From contig NZ_RJVJ01000002.1 in assembly GCF_003751605.1 (NCBI RefSeq), forward strand, positions 248,001-312,000: a stretch of DNA of 64,000 nucleotides, given 5' to 3'. The stretch is from Kitasatospora cineracea (GTDB taxonomy: Bacteria > Actinomycetota > Actinomycetes > Streptomycetales > Streptomycetaceae). The notes under the pieces were generated by a model, which worked only from the letters and a program-made list of their open reading frames with translations, had not been told where the DNA came from and did no database searches. Made by a program: the position numbers and the translations under genes. Of the stretch, positions 8,749 to 16,096 are shown in pieces (position 1 is the first letter of the stretch; each line of letters starts with the position of its first letter).

Positions 8749-9402
8749 ATGCCCGACACCCCACCGCCTCCACCGCCCCAGCCGCCCCCGCCGCCTCCCC
8801 CACCGAGCCCCGCACCCCCGCCCCCGCTCCCGCCCCCGGGGCGCCGTGAGCGCAAGAAGGCCGCCACCCGCCAGGCCATCGCCGACGCCGCGCTGCGCCT
8901 GTTCCTGGAACGCGGCTACGACGACGTCGGCATCCGCGAGATCGCGGACGCCGCGGACGTCTCCACCACCACGCTGTTCAAGCACTTCCCGGTCAAGGAG
9001 GCGCTGGTCTTCGACGAGGAGGCCGACCTGGAGGCCGACCTGCTCGCCGCCGTGCGCGAGCGTCCCCCCGGCCGGTCCATCCCAGCCGCCCTGTGCGACC
9101 ACGCCCTGCACCACCGCCGGGCCGCCGGCGACGGCGATCCCCGTTTCGCGGCCTTCACCGCCCTGGTGGACTCCACCCAGGCCCTGCGCGACTACCACCA
9201 GGCCATGTGGCTGCGCCACACCGCCGCGCTCGCTGCGGTGATCGCCGAGCAGAGCGGCCGTCCCGCCGACGACCCCGCCTGCACCGCCCTGGCCCACTTC
9301 GCCCTCGAGGCACCCCGGGCCGCCCAGGCCCACCAGGACGTCCGCGGGGCCGTGGTCCGCGCCTTCGACCTCCTCGACCGGGGCTGGGGCGGCCTCGACT
9401 GA
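8749..9402 (+). CDS. TetR-family regulator with proline-rich N-terminal tail
   Basis: 217 aa from ATG 8749 (GGTAGGA upstream). The first about 30 residues are almost only Pro, then the canonical TetR DNA-binding domain begins: RQAIADAALRLFLERGYDD, VGIREIADAADVSTTTLFKH, FPVKEALVFDEE. The ligand-binding C-terminal domain has no specific motif I recognise. The polyproline tail is unusual; a start at the internal GTG near 8847 (VSARRPP in another frame) is not supported. It is divergent from the TetX-like gene, which it probably represses. Confidence 0.9.
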   Translation: MPDTPPPPPPQPPPPPPPPSPAPPPPLPPPGRRERKKAATRQAIADAALRLFLERGYDDVGIREIADAADVSTTTLFKHFPVKEALVFDEEADLEADLLAAVRERPPGRSIPAALCDHALHHRRAAGDGDPRFAAFTALVDSTQALRDYHQAMWLRHTAALAAVIAEQSGRPADDPACTALAHFALEAPRAAQAHQDVRGAVVRAFDLLDRGWGGLD

Positions 9403-9432
9403 GGCGCCCGCCCGGGTGTCGCACGAACGCGC

Positions 9433-9480
9433 GGACGCGGGGACGCAGGGACGCAGGGACGCAGGGACGCGGGGACGCGG
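9433..9480. repeat. 8-bp tandem repeat, six units
   Basis: Six contiguous copies of GGACGCRG follow the TetR stop codon. Simple GC-rich minisatellite, with no coding sense. Confidence 0.8.
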
Positions 9481-9495
9481 GGGCTGCGGGAGTGT

Positions 9496-9533
9496 GGCGC
9501 GAGGGCCGTGCCGGTGGGCACGGCCCTCGCGCC
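9496..9533 (+). terminator. 17-bp perfect stem-loop, probable terminator
   Basis: The arms GGCGCGAGGGCCGTGCC and GGCACGGCCCTCGCGCC pair perfectly around a GGTG loop. The hairpin is downstream of the TetR gene and has no T-run, as is usual for GC-rich actinomycete terminators. Being symmetric, it may also stop leftward transcription. Confidence 0.75.
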
Positions 9534-9629
9534 GGGTGTGGGTTCCCCGTTCCCGCCCTCGTCGCCGGATCTGCACGTGGTGGTGAACTGTGCGTGGTGC
9601 ACGGTCACTTGTGCGCGGTGCTGAGCTGC

Positions 9630-9690
9630 ACTGTTGACGGGGAATCGAACCCCTGCGTTGCTCTTCACGCACCAAGGGCCGGATGGACCG
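9630..9690 (-). other. tRNA 3'-end-like fragment (possible att remnant)
   Basis: Read leftward, the segment contains GGGGTTCGATTCCCC, a T-arm-like stem and T-loop, preceded by GCGTGAAGAGCAACGCA. No matching acceptor 5' strand, D-arm or anticodon arm is found upstream, so it is not a complete tRNA. Integrases often use tRNA 3' ends as attachment sites, so an att remnant is possible; chance similarity is not excluded. Confidence 0.3.
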
Positions 9691-9753
9691 CCGGCCGCGG
9701 TGTGTGCACGCCTCCGCTGTGACTACCTGCTCCCACACCCGGTACGCGGGGGA

Positions 9754-10242
9754 TCAGCCGTCGGCCGTCCCGTCCTCGATCAGGTCGATCTCCCAGTTGG
9801 TGCGCTGGATCAGGGTGTCCACCTCGCGGATCTCCTTGGCCAACAGGTCGGCGCGGGAGCGGAGTTCGGCGACCGGCAGGGCAGGCAGCATCCGGAGTTC
9901 GGAGCGCAGTTGCCGCACCGAGCCGCGCTGGTCCTGTCCGGCGGCGGCGTCGGCGGCGGCGCTGGTCACCGCGTGGCGCAGCCGCAGGACGTCCCGGCGG
10001 GCGAGCGCGTCGGTGAGGGTGCCGCCGCCTTCGACGCGGGTGGCGGAGTTGGTGCGGTTGATCCGGCGGATCAGCTCCTCCAGCTCGTCCAGCACCTCGC
10101 CGGTCCGGGCCAGTACCTCCGCCGCGTTCTCGGCGGGTTCCTCGCCCTCCTGGTAGCGGGCGCTGCCGACGACGCGTGCCCGCAACTGCTCGACCTGCCG
10201 CATCGCGGCCGTGCGCCGCGCGAGCGCCTCCGCCAGTTTCAC
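9754..10242 (-). CDS. DIP1984 family protein
   Basis: 162 aa, mainly charged and helical, with the family pattern LAEALARRTAAMRQVEQLRAR at the N-terminus, an INRTNSATR motif near the middle (residues about 60-75) and LIQRTNWEIDL near the C-terminus. This matches the DIP1984 (septicolysin-like) family, whose cellular role is not established. Coiled-coil content is high and there is no signal peptide. It is monocistronic, convergent with the TetR transcript to its left. Confidence 0.75.
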   Translation of the reverse strand: MKLAEALARRTAAMRQVEQLRARVVGSARYQEGEEPAENAAEVLARTGEVLDELEELIRRINRTNSATRVEGGGTLTDALARRDVLRLRHAVTSAAADAAAGQDQRGSVRQLRSELRMLPALPVAELRSRADLLAKEIREVDTLIQRTNWEIDLIEDGTADG

Positions 10243-10391
10243 CGCGTCCTCGCCATCGTCGCCGCCTGCCCGCCGTCCGGTCCGTCCGGAGACCTTCCGG
10301 CGCGGGTGCGGTCGGTGTGCGCACCGCCGCCCGACGGCATGCTACCGGGAGCCGCGCCGGGAACCGGTCCCGGGCCCGGTCCCGGTTCAGG

Positions 10392-11006
10392 TCAGGTCAG
10401 GCCGAGGCCGTCCAGGACGGTGCGGGCGCCGTCGGTGAAGGCGCGGGCGGGGTCGGTGGCGGCGCGGGCGGCCAGGGCGGCGGAGAGCAGCGGGAAGGTC
10501 TCGGGGACGAGCGGGCCCGCAGGAGCGGCAGCGGCAGCGGCGTGGTGCTCGAGTTCGAGTTCGCCGATCACGTAGGAGACCAGGGCGTGCAGGGCCGCGG
10601 CGCGCTGCGGTGCGTCGAGTCCGGCGTCGGCCAGGGCTTCTAGGAGTTGTTCGCGCCAGCGCAGCGCGGGCAGGCAGTTGCCGTGGTGCCGGACGGCGAG
10701 CGGGAGGATGCCGGGGTGGGCGCCGACGGCTTCGCGCATGAGGTCCAGCAGGGTGAGCAGCCGGGTCCGCGGGGAGGGCGCCGCGGGTGCGCGGGTGGCG
10801 CGGTCGAGGACGGGGCCGAGGGCGAGGTCGACGACCAGGCACTCGAGTTCCTCGCGGTCCTCGACGTAGCGGTAGAGGGCCATGGTGCGGCGGTCGAGTT
10901 CGGCGGCGACGGTGCGCATGGAGAGGGCGGGCAGGCCGTCGCGGTCGATCACGGCGAGGGCGGCGGCGGCGATCTGGCGGGTGGTCAGGGAGCGTGGGCG
11001 GGGCAC
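10392..11006 (-). CDS. TetR/AcrR-family regulator (TetR class C-terminal domain)
   Basis: 204 aa. The DNA-binding domain covers residues 1-55 (LTTRQIAAAALAVIDRDGL, MRTVAAELDRRTMALYRYV). The C-terminal region resembles the TetR_C type. It is divergent from the peroxiredoxin-like gene, with a 76-bp gap that holds two near-identical 19-bp direct repeats overlapping the -35/-10 region. Repression of the neighbour and of itself is the likely arrangement. Confidence 0.88.
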   Translation of the reverse strand: MPRPRSLTTRQIAAAALAVIDRDGLPALSMRTVAAELDRRTMALYRYVEDREELECLVVDLALGPVLDRATRAPAAPSPRTRLLTLLDLMREAVGAHPGILPLAVRHHGNCLPALRWREQLLEALADAGLDAPQRAAALHALVSYVIGELELEHHAAAAAAPAGPLVPETFPLLSAALAARAATDPARAFTDGARTVLDGLGLT

Positions 11007-11009
11007 GGG

Positions 11010-11060
11010 TTGACAGCGTACGGCATACGCCTACAGTTTTGGCGTACGGTCTACACCTAC
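11010..11060 (+). promoter_or_regulatory. Promoter with two operator-like direct repeats
   Basis: TTGACA (11010-11015) and TACAGT (11032-11037) are separated by 16 bp and face the peroxiredoxin-like gene. A 19-bp element starting GCGTACGG occurs at 11016-11034, inside the spacer, and again at 11042-11060, with 16 of 19 identical. The first copy also contains the inverted repeat GCGTA-N5-TACGC. Binding of the adjacent TetR protein here would block RNA polymerase. Confidence 0.65.
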
Positions 11061-11082
11061 GAGGAGCCCCCGAGGAGCCCGC

Positions 11083-11757
11083 GTGTCCCGACTCCGGACC
11101 GGCACCACCGCCCCTGCCCTCCCCGCCACCGACGCCGCCGGCGCACCACTGCCGCCGGTGCCCCCGGACGGCCTGACGCACCTGCAGTTCCGCCGCTTCG
11201 CGGGCTGCCCGATCTGCAACCTGCACCTGCGCGGCTTCGCCGTCCGCCACCCCGAGCTGCGCGCGGCGGGGGTCCGGGAGGTGGTCGCGTTCCACTCCCC
11301 CGCCGACGAACTGCGGCCGTACACCGACGGGTTGCCGTTCCCGCTGCTGGCCGACCCGGAGCGGCGGCTGTACCGCGCGTACGGGGTCGAGCGCGGGGCG
11401 CGGGCGCTGCTCGACCCCCGAGTGTGGCCGTCGATCGTGCTGGGGGTGCTCAGCGGCGTGCCGCAGGTGCTGCGCGGCCGGGAGCGGCTGCCGTCGGCCC
11501 GTCCGTCGGGCGGGCGGCTGGGCCTGCCGGCCGACTTCCTGATCGCCGCGGACGGGCGGCTGCTCGCCGCCCACTACGGCACCCACGCGGCCGACCACTG
11601 GCCGGTGGCCCGGGTCCTCGCCCTGGCCGCCGAACACCGCCCGACCCCGACCCCGGCCCCGGCCCCGACCCCGGCCCCCGCACCCGCAGCAGCCCCGGCC
11701 CCCACAGCAGCCCCGGCCCCCACAGCAGCCCCGGCCCCGGCCGCCCTGCCCGACTGA
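11083..11757 (+). CDS. Peroxiredoxin-like (AhpC/TSA-type thioredoxin-fold) protein
   Basis: 224 aa. A thioredoxin-fold domain starts with LPATDAAGAPLPPVP and a putative redox motif FAGCPICNLHL (a CPxC pair), followed by FHSPADELRPYTDGLPFPLL and LPADFLIAADGRLLAAHYG. It belongs to the peroxiredoxin-like family often found in actinomycetes; peroxide or disulfide reduction is inferred. The last about 40 residues are an Ala-Pro repeat (APAPTAAP units) with no predicted fold. It is divergent from and probably controlled by the TetR gene. Confidence 0.8.
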   Translation: MSRLRTGTTAPALPATDAAGAPLPPVPPDGLTHLQFRRFAGCPICNLHLRGFAVRHPELRAAGVREVVAFHSPADELRPYTDGLPFPLLADPERRLYRAYGVERGARALLDPRVWPSIVLGVLSGVPQVLRGRERLPSARPSGGRLGLPADFLIAADGRLLAAHYGTHAADHWPVARVLALAAEHRPTPTPAPAPTPAPAPAAAPAPTAAPAPTAAPAPAALPD

Positions 11758-11792
11758 TCCCCGGGCCCGGCCCGTCGGCCCCGTCGGCCGCG

Positions 11793-13523
11793 TCAGCCCG
11801 CGAGGGGCGCGACGGCCGCGCGGACCAGGGCGGCCACGTGGGCGGCGGCCTCCGCCACCGGCACCTGGACGGTCTCGCCGGTGGCCCGGGTGGTGACCTC
11901 GACGACGCCGTCCTTCAGGCCGCGCGGGCCGACGGTGATCCGGTAGGGGATGCCGACCAGTTCGATGTCGGCGAACTTGACGCCGGGCCGCTCGTCCCGG
12001 TCGTCCAGCACCACGTCGATGCGCTCGGCGCGCAGCCGGCCGTACAGGTCGTCGACCACGGCGGCGGTCTGCTCGTCGGCCTTGCCGATCGGGACGACGG
12101 CGACCTCGAAGGGGGCGACGGCGACGGGCCAGGCGATGCCCTTCTCGTCGTGGTGGGTCTCGACGATCGCGGCGATGGCCCGTTCGATGCCGATGCCGTA
12201 GCTGCCCATGATCGGCTTGACGGCCGCGCCGTCCTGGCCGAGCACGGTGACGTCCAGCGCCTCGGTGTACTTGCGGCCGAGCTTGAAGATGTGGCCGACC
12301 TCGACCGTCTGGACCACCTCCAGGGCTTCGCCGCACTGCACGCAGGGCTCGCCGGCCCGGACTTCGCGCAGGTCCGCCCAGCGGGTGACGGCGATGTCCC
12401 GGGCGACGTCGACGCCGCGGAGGTGGACGCCGTCCTGGTTGGCGCCGGTGGTCATGCCGGTGCGGCCGGCCAGGGCGTGGTCGGCCAGCACGGTGACGCC
12501 GGTGACGCCGGTGACGCCGACCGCGCCGAGGCTGCCGGGCAGGGCGCCGAGCAGGCCCTTGATCTCGTCGGCGTCGGCGGGGCGGACCGTGCGGGCCCCG
12601 GTGGCGTCGAGGAGCTTCTGCTCGACCAGGCTGTGGTCGCCGCGCACCAGGGCGAGCAGCGGGCGGCCGTCGGCGACCAGCACCAGGGTCTTGATCTGCT
12701 GTTCGGCGGGGACGCCGTGCAGCCGGGCCAGTTCCTCGATGGTGCGGGCCTCGGGAGTGTCGAAGCGCTCGGGGGCGGCGAGCGCCTCGCCGTCCGCCGC
12801 GGCGGGCAGCGCGGAGCCGGCCTTCTCGACGTTGGCCGCGTAGCGGCAGGCGGGGCAGTGCACGACCAGGTCCTCGCCGGCCGGGGTGGGCGACATGAAC
12901 TCGACCGACGCCGAGCCGCCCATGCTGCCGCTGGACGCCTGGACGGGGATGGCGGGGATGCCGATGCGGGCGAAGATCCGGGTGTAGGCGGCGTGGTGCA
13001 GGTCGAAGGAGCGGTCCAGCCCGGCCTGGTCGAGGTCGAAGCTGTAGGAGTCCTTCATGGTGAACTCGCGCACCCGCAGCAGGCCGCTCTTGGGGCGCGG
13101 TTCGTCCCGGAACTTGGTCTGGAACTGGTACCACATCTGCGGGAGTTGGCGGTACGAGGAGAGTTCCTGGGCGAGGGTGGTGAAGATCTCCTCGTGCGTC
13201 ATGCCGAGGGCCAGGTCCGCGCCCCTGCGGTCCTTGAGCCGGAACATCTCCTCGCCCATGCCCTCCCAGCGGCCGGTGCGCTGCCAGATCTCGGCGGGGT
13301 GGAGGGCGGGCAGGATCCACTCCTGCGAGCCGATCCGCGCCATCTCCTCGCGCACCACGTCGACGATCTTGCCGCGCACCCGCACCGCCATCGGCAGCAG
13401 CGAGTAGTGCCCGGCCATCAGCTGCCGCACGAACCCGGCCCGCACCAGCAGCCGGTGGCTGGCCGCGTCGGCGTCCGCCGGGTCCTCGCGCAGCGTGGGG
13501 ACGTACAACTGTGACCAGCGCAT
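11793..13523 (-). CDS. proS: Prolyl-tRNA synthetase, bacterial type with editing domain
   Basis: 576 aa from ATG 13523. Class II motifs are visible: the motif 2 region FRDEPRPKSGLLRVREFTM with KDSYSF, and motif 3 GSYGIGIERAIAAI. Between them lies an inserted YbaK-like editing domain (EQQIKTLVLVADGRPLLALV). The C-terminal anticodon-binding domain begins near VAVVPIGKADEQ. It charges tRNA-Pro with proline. A run of three GTGACGCCG units encodes Gly-Val-Thr repeats in the editing domain. Many actinomycetes carry more than one ProRS, so whether this is the sole copy is unknown. Confidence 0.93.
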   Translation of the reverse strand: MRWSQLYVPTLREDPADADAASHRLLVRAGFVRQLMAGHYSLLPMAVRVRGKIVDVVREEMARIGSQEWILPALHPAEIWQRTGRWEGMGEEMFRLKDRRGADLALGMTHEEIFTTLAQELSSYRQLPQMWYQFQTKFRDEPRPKSGLLRVREFTMKDSYSFDLDQAGLDRSFDLHHAAYTRIFARIGIPAIPVQASSGSMGGSASVEFMSPTPAGEDLVVHCPACRYAANVEKAGSALPAAADGEALAAPERFDTPEARTIEELARLHGVPAEQQIKTLVLVADGRPLLALVRGDHSLVEQKLLDATGARTVRPADADEIKGLLGALPGSLGAVGVTGVTGVTVLADHALAGRTGMTTGANQDGVHLRGVDVARDIAVTRWADLREVRAGEPCVQCGEALEVVQTVEVGHIFKLGRKYTEALDVTVLGQDGAAVKPIMGSYGIGIERAIAAIVETHHDEKGIAWPVAVAPFEVAVVPIGKADEQTAAVVDDLYGRLRAERIDVVLDDRDERPGVKFADIELVGIPYRITVGPRGLKDGVVEVTTRATGETVQVPVAEAAAHVAALVRAAVAPLAG

Positions 13524-13570
13524 GGGAGTGTCTTCCTGCTCGGGAACCGGGGTCGAATCGTATGCCAGGA

Positions 13571-13690
13571 CGCCGCGGCCCCCGTTCAGCCCGGACGCCA
13601 CGTCGCCGCGGCCCCCGTTCAGCCCGGACGCCACGTCGCCGCGGCCCCCGTTCAGTCCGGATGCCGGGACGCCCCGGCCCCCGTTCAGCC
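13571..13690. repeat. 33-bp tandem repeat, about four units, derived from the eda 3' end
   Basis: Two identical 33-bp units (13571-13603, 13604-13636), a diverged third and a partial fourth. All share GCGGCCCCCGTTCAG. Read leftward, each begins at the TGA of eda, so the array looks like a serial duplication of the eda terminal segment between proS and eda. Units are contiguous with no spacers, so this is not a CRISPR array. Confidence 0.85.
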
Positions 13691-14314
13691 GAGCGAGGCG
13701 GTGAACTCCTTGGCGCGGCGGGTGATGTCGGCCCAGTCGCCGTCCGCGACGGCCTGGGGCGGGACGACGTCGGTGCCGGCGCAGACGGCGAGGGCGCCGT
13801 GGTCGAGGAAGGCCCTGGCGTTGCGGGTGTTGACGCCGCCGGAGGCGACCAGCGGGACGTCGGGGTAGGGGCCGCGCAGGTCCTTGAAGTAGCCGGGGCC
13901 GAACGCCTTGGCGGGGAAGATCTTGACGGCGGCGGCGCCGAGGTCGACGGCGTCGGCGACCTCGCTGGGGGTGAGCGCGCCCATCACGACCGGGACGCCG
14001 GCTTCGCGGGCGGCGTCGGCGACGGCGGGGCGCAGGCCGGGGGTGACCAGGAAGCCGGCGCCGGCGGCGATCCCGGCCCTGGCCTGGTCGGCGGTGAGGA
14101 CGGTGCCGACGCCGATCCGGCAGCCGGCCCCGGCGGCGCGGGCCAGGTGGCGGGTGACGTCGGGGGTGGTGAAGGTGAGTTCGGTCCAGGCGATGCCGCC
14201 TTCGGCGAGCGCCTCGCAGAGCGCGACCGCGTCGGGTATCACGGGGGCACGCACCACGGCGATCACCGGCTGCCGCGCCAACGCCAGCCGCAGTGCGGCC
14301 GTTTCGGTTCCCAT
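13685..14314 (-). CDS. eda: 2-dehydro-3-deoxy-phosphogluconate (KDPG) / 4-hydroxy-2-oxoglutarate aldolase
   Basis: 209 aa, family length. Features are VIAVVRAPVIPDAVALCEAL at the N-terminus, WTELTFTTPD with the conserved Glu, IGVGTVLTADQARAGIAAGA, and the Schiff-base lysine in AAAVKIFPAKAFGPGYFKDL. It splits KDPG or KHG to pyruvate plus an aldehyde. It lies in a locus with a PfkB sugar kinase, which could supply phosphorylated KDG, and with D-amino-acid enzymes, so it may close a 2-keto-3-deoxy sugar acid route. The last codon overlaps the 33-bp repeat array. Confidence 0.9.
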   Translation of the reverse strand: MGTETAALRLALARQPVIAVVRAPVIPDAVALCEALAEGGIAWTELTFTTPDVTRHLARAAGAGCRIGVGTVLTADQARAGIAAGAGFLVTPGLRPAVADAAREAGVPVVMGALTPSEVADAVDLGAAAVKIFPAKAFGPGYFKDLRGPYPDVPLVASGGVNTRNARAFLDHGALAVCAGTDVVPPQAVADGDWADITRRAKEFTASLG

Positions 14315-14395
14315 CCTGGCAACTCCTCTTCACACGTGAATTCTTCGGATTGGCAATGCGGAACGAGCTTTCTCCGCAAGGAAATTGACGGCCCG

Positions 14396-16096
14396 TCAGC
14401 CGACTGCGCGGACCTTCCGGTCGGCGCCGCGCCGCAGGGCGCGGCCGGCCAGGTCGCCGGTGGGCTTGCCGTCGGTGAGCGCGGGGACGCCGTTGACCAG
14501 GACGTGCCGGATGCCTTCGGCGGGCTGCCGGGGGTGGTCGAAGGTGGCGGTGTCGCGGACGGTGTCGGGGTCGAACAGGACCAGGTCGGCGTGGTGGCCG
14601 GGGCGGACCAGGCCGCGCCGGTCGAGGCCGAGGCGGCGGGCGGGGCGGCCGGTCATCCGGGCGACGGCCTGTTCGAGCGTGAGGACGCCCAACTCGCGGC
14701 TGTAGCGGGCCAGGTAGCGGGGGAAGGTGCCCCAGGCGCGGGGGTGCGGGCGGGCGCCGACCAGCAGTCCGTCGCTGCCGACGGTGTGCGCGGGGTGGCG
14801 CATGATGGCGCGGACGTTCTCCTCGTGGCCGACGTGCTGGAGGATGGTGGTGCCGAGCTGGTCGGCGCGCAGCAGGCCGAAGAAGACCTCGGTACCGGTG
14901 CGGCCCTGGGCGGCGGCGAGTTCGGAGATCCGCTTGCCGACGACGGCGGACAGCGCGCCGTGCCGGACGCCGGAGACCTGGATGGTGTCCCAGTCGGTGA
15001 CGACGCCGTGGCAGCCGTCGCTGCCGCGTTCCTCGACGTCGGCGCGGATGCGCTCGCGGGCAGCGGGGTCGGCGAGCCGGGCGAGGGTGGCTTCGGGGCC
15101 GCCCTCGGTGGACCAACTGGGCAGCAGGGCGGCCAGGGTGGTGGAGCCGGGCAGGTAGGGGTAGCTGTCGAGGGTGAGGTCGACGCCGTCGGCGAGGGCG
15201 GCGTCGACCAGGTCGAGGAACTGTCCGGCGCGGCCCTCGTTGACGCCGAAGTTCATGGTGGCGTGGGTGAGGTGCAGCGGGCAGCCGGAGCGCCGGGAGA
15301 TCTCCACCATCTCCGCGTAGCCCTCCAACGCGCCCGCGCCGTAGGAGCGTTGGTGGGGGGCGTGGAAGCCGCCGCGGGCGGCGACGGTGGTGCACAGGGC
15401 GACGAGTTCGGCGGTGTCGGCGTACATGCCGGGGGTGTAGGTGAGCCCGGTGGACATGCCGACCGCGCCGTCCGCCAGTGACTGGTCCAACAGCTGCTGC
15501 ATCCGGGCGAGTTCGGGGCCGGTGGGGGGACGGTTGTCCCAGCCCATGGCGAGCATCCGGACGGTGCCGTGCGGGACGAGGTAGCAGGTGTTGACGGCGG
15601 CGCCGGCGTCGAGGCGGTCGAGGTACTGGGCGACGGTGCGCCAGTTCCAGTCGAGGTCCTCGTCGGCGGGGTCGCCGTTCCAGCCGGCGAGTTGGCGGCG
15701 CAGCGCGGCGAGGGTGGTGTCGTCGGCGGGGGCGTAGGAGAGGCCGTCCTGGCCGAGGACTTCGAGGGTGACGCCCTGGGTGATCCGGGAGGGGTGGTCG
15801 GGTTCGAGGAGCAGCCGCAGGTCGGAGTGGGCGTGCATGTCGATGAAGCCGGGGGCGAGGACGAGTCCGTCGGCGTCGATCGTCCGACGCCCCGCCAGGC
15901 CGTGGCCGGTCGGGCGGGAACCGGTCCGGCCGGTCCGGTCGATCCGGTCGGTCGGGTCGATCCGGTCGGTCGGGTCGATCCGGTCGATCTGGTCGATCTG
16001 GTCGATCCAGCCGTCGGTGACGGTGACGTCGGCGCGGTAGCGGTCGGCGCCGGTGCCGTCGACGACGGTGGCGGCGCGCAGCAGCAGGTCGGCCAT
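14396..16096 (-). CDS. D-aminoacylase (N-acyl-D-amino-acid deacylase), amidohydrolase superfamily
   Basis: 566 aa. The amidohydrolase metal site is marked by GFIDMHAHSDLRLLLEPDH, later LHLTHATMNFG, and near the C-terminus HPAHTVGSDGLLVGA. It would release free D-amino acids from N-acyl derivatives. Between the N-terminal strand and the first metal motif is an odd low-complexity segment of Asp-Arg-Ile-Asp and Pro-Thr units (residues about 30-58), encoded by a GGTCGATCC-type DNA repeat. The start ATG 16096 overlaps the upstream stop (TGATG), so it is coupled to the PLP enzyme. Confidence 0.85.
   Translation of the reverse strand: MADLLLRAATVVDGTGADRYRADVTVTDGWIDQIDQIDRIDPTDRIDPTDRIDRTGRTGSRPTGHGLAGRRTIDADGLVLAPGFIDMHAHSDLRLLLEPDHPSRITQGVTLEVLGQDGLSYAPADDTTLAALRRQLAGWNGDPADEDLDWNWRTVAQYLDRLDAGAAVNTCYLVPHGTVRMLAMGWDNRPPTGPELARMQQLLDQSLADGAVGMSTGLTYTPGMYADTAELVALCTTVAARGGFHAPHQRSYGAGALEGYAEMVEISRRSGCPLHLTHATMNFGVNEGRAGQFLDLVDAALADGVDLTLDSYPYLPGSTTLAALLPSWSTEGGPEATLARLADPAARERIRADVEERGSDGCHGVVTDWDTIQVSGVRHGALSAVVGKRISELAAAQGRTGTEVFFGLLRADQLGTTILQHVGHEENVRAIMRHPAHTVGSDGLLVGARPHPRAWGTFPRYLARYSRELGVLTLEQAVARMTGRPARRLGLDRRGLVRPGHHADLVLFDPDTVRDTATFDHPRQPAEGIRHVLVNGVPALTDGKPTGDLAGRALRRGADRKVRAVG

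Noticed and set aside
9630..9700. Complete tRNA gene
   Set aside because: Only the T-arm region is present; no matching acceptor strand, D-arm or anticodon stem could be found.
13571..13690. CRISPR-like array
   Set aside because: The 33-bp units are contiguous with no unique spacers, and no cas genes are nearby; it is a tandem duplication.
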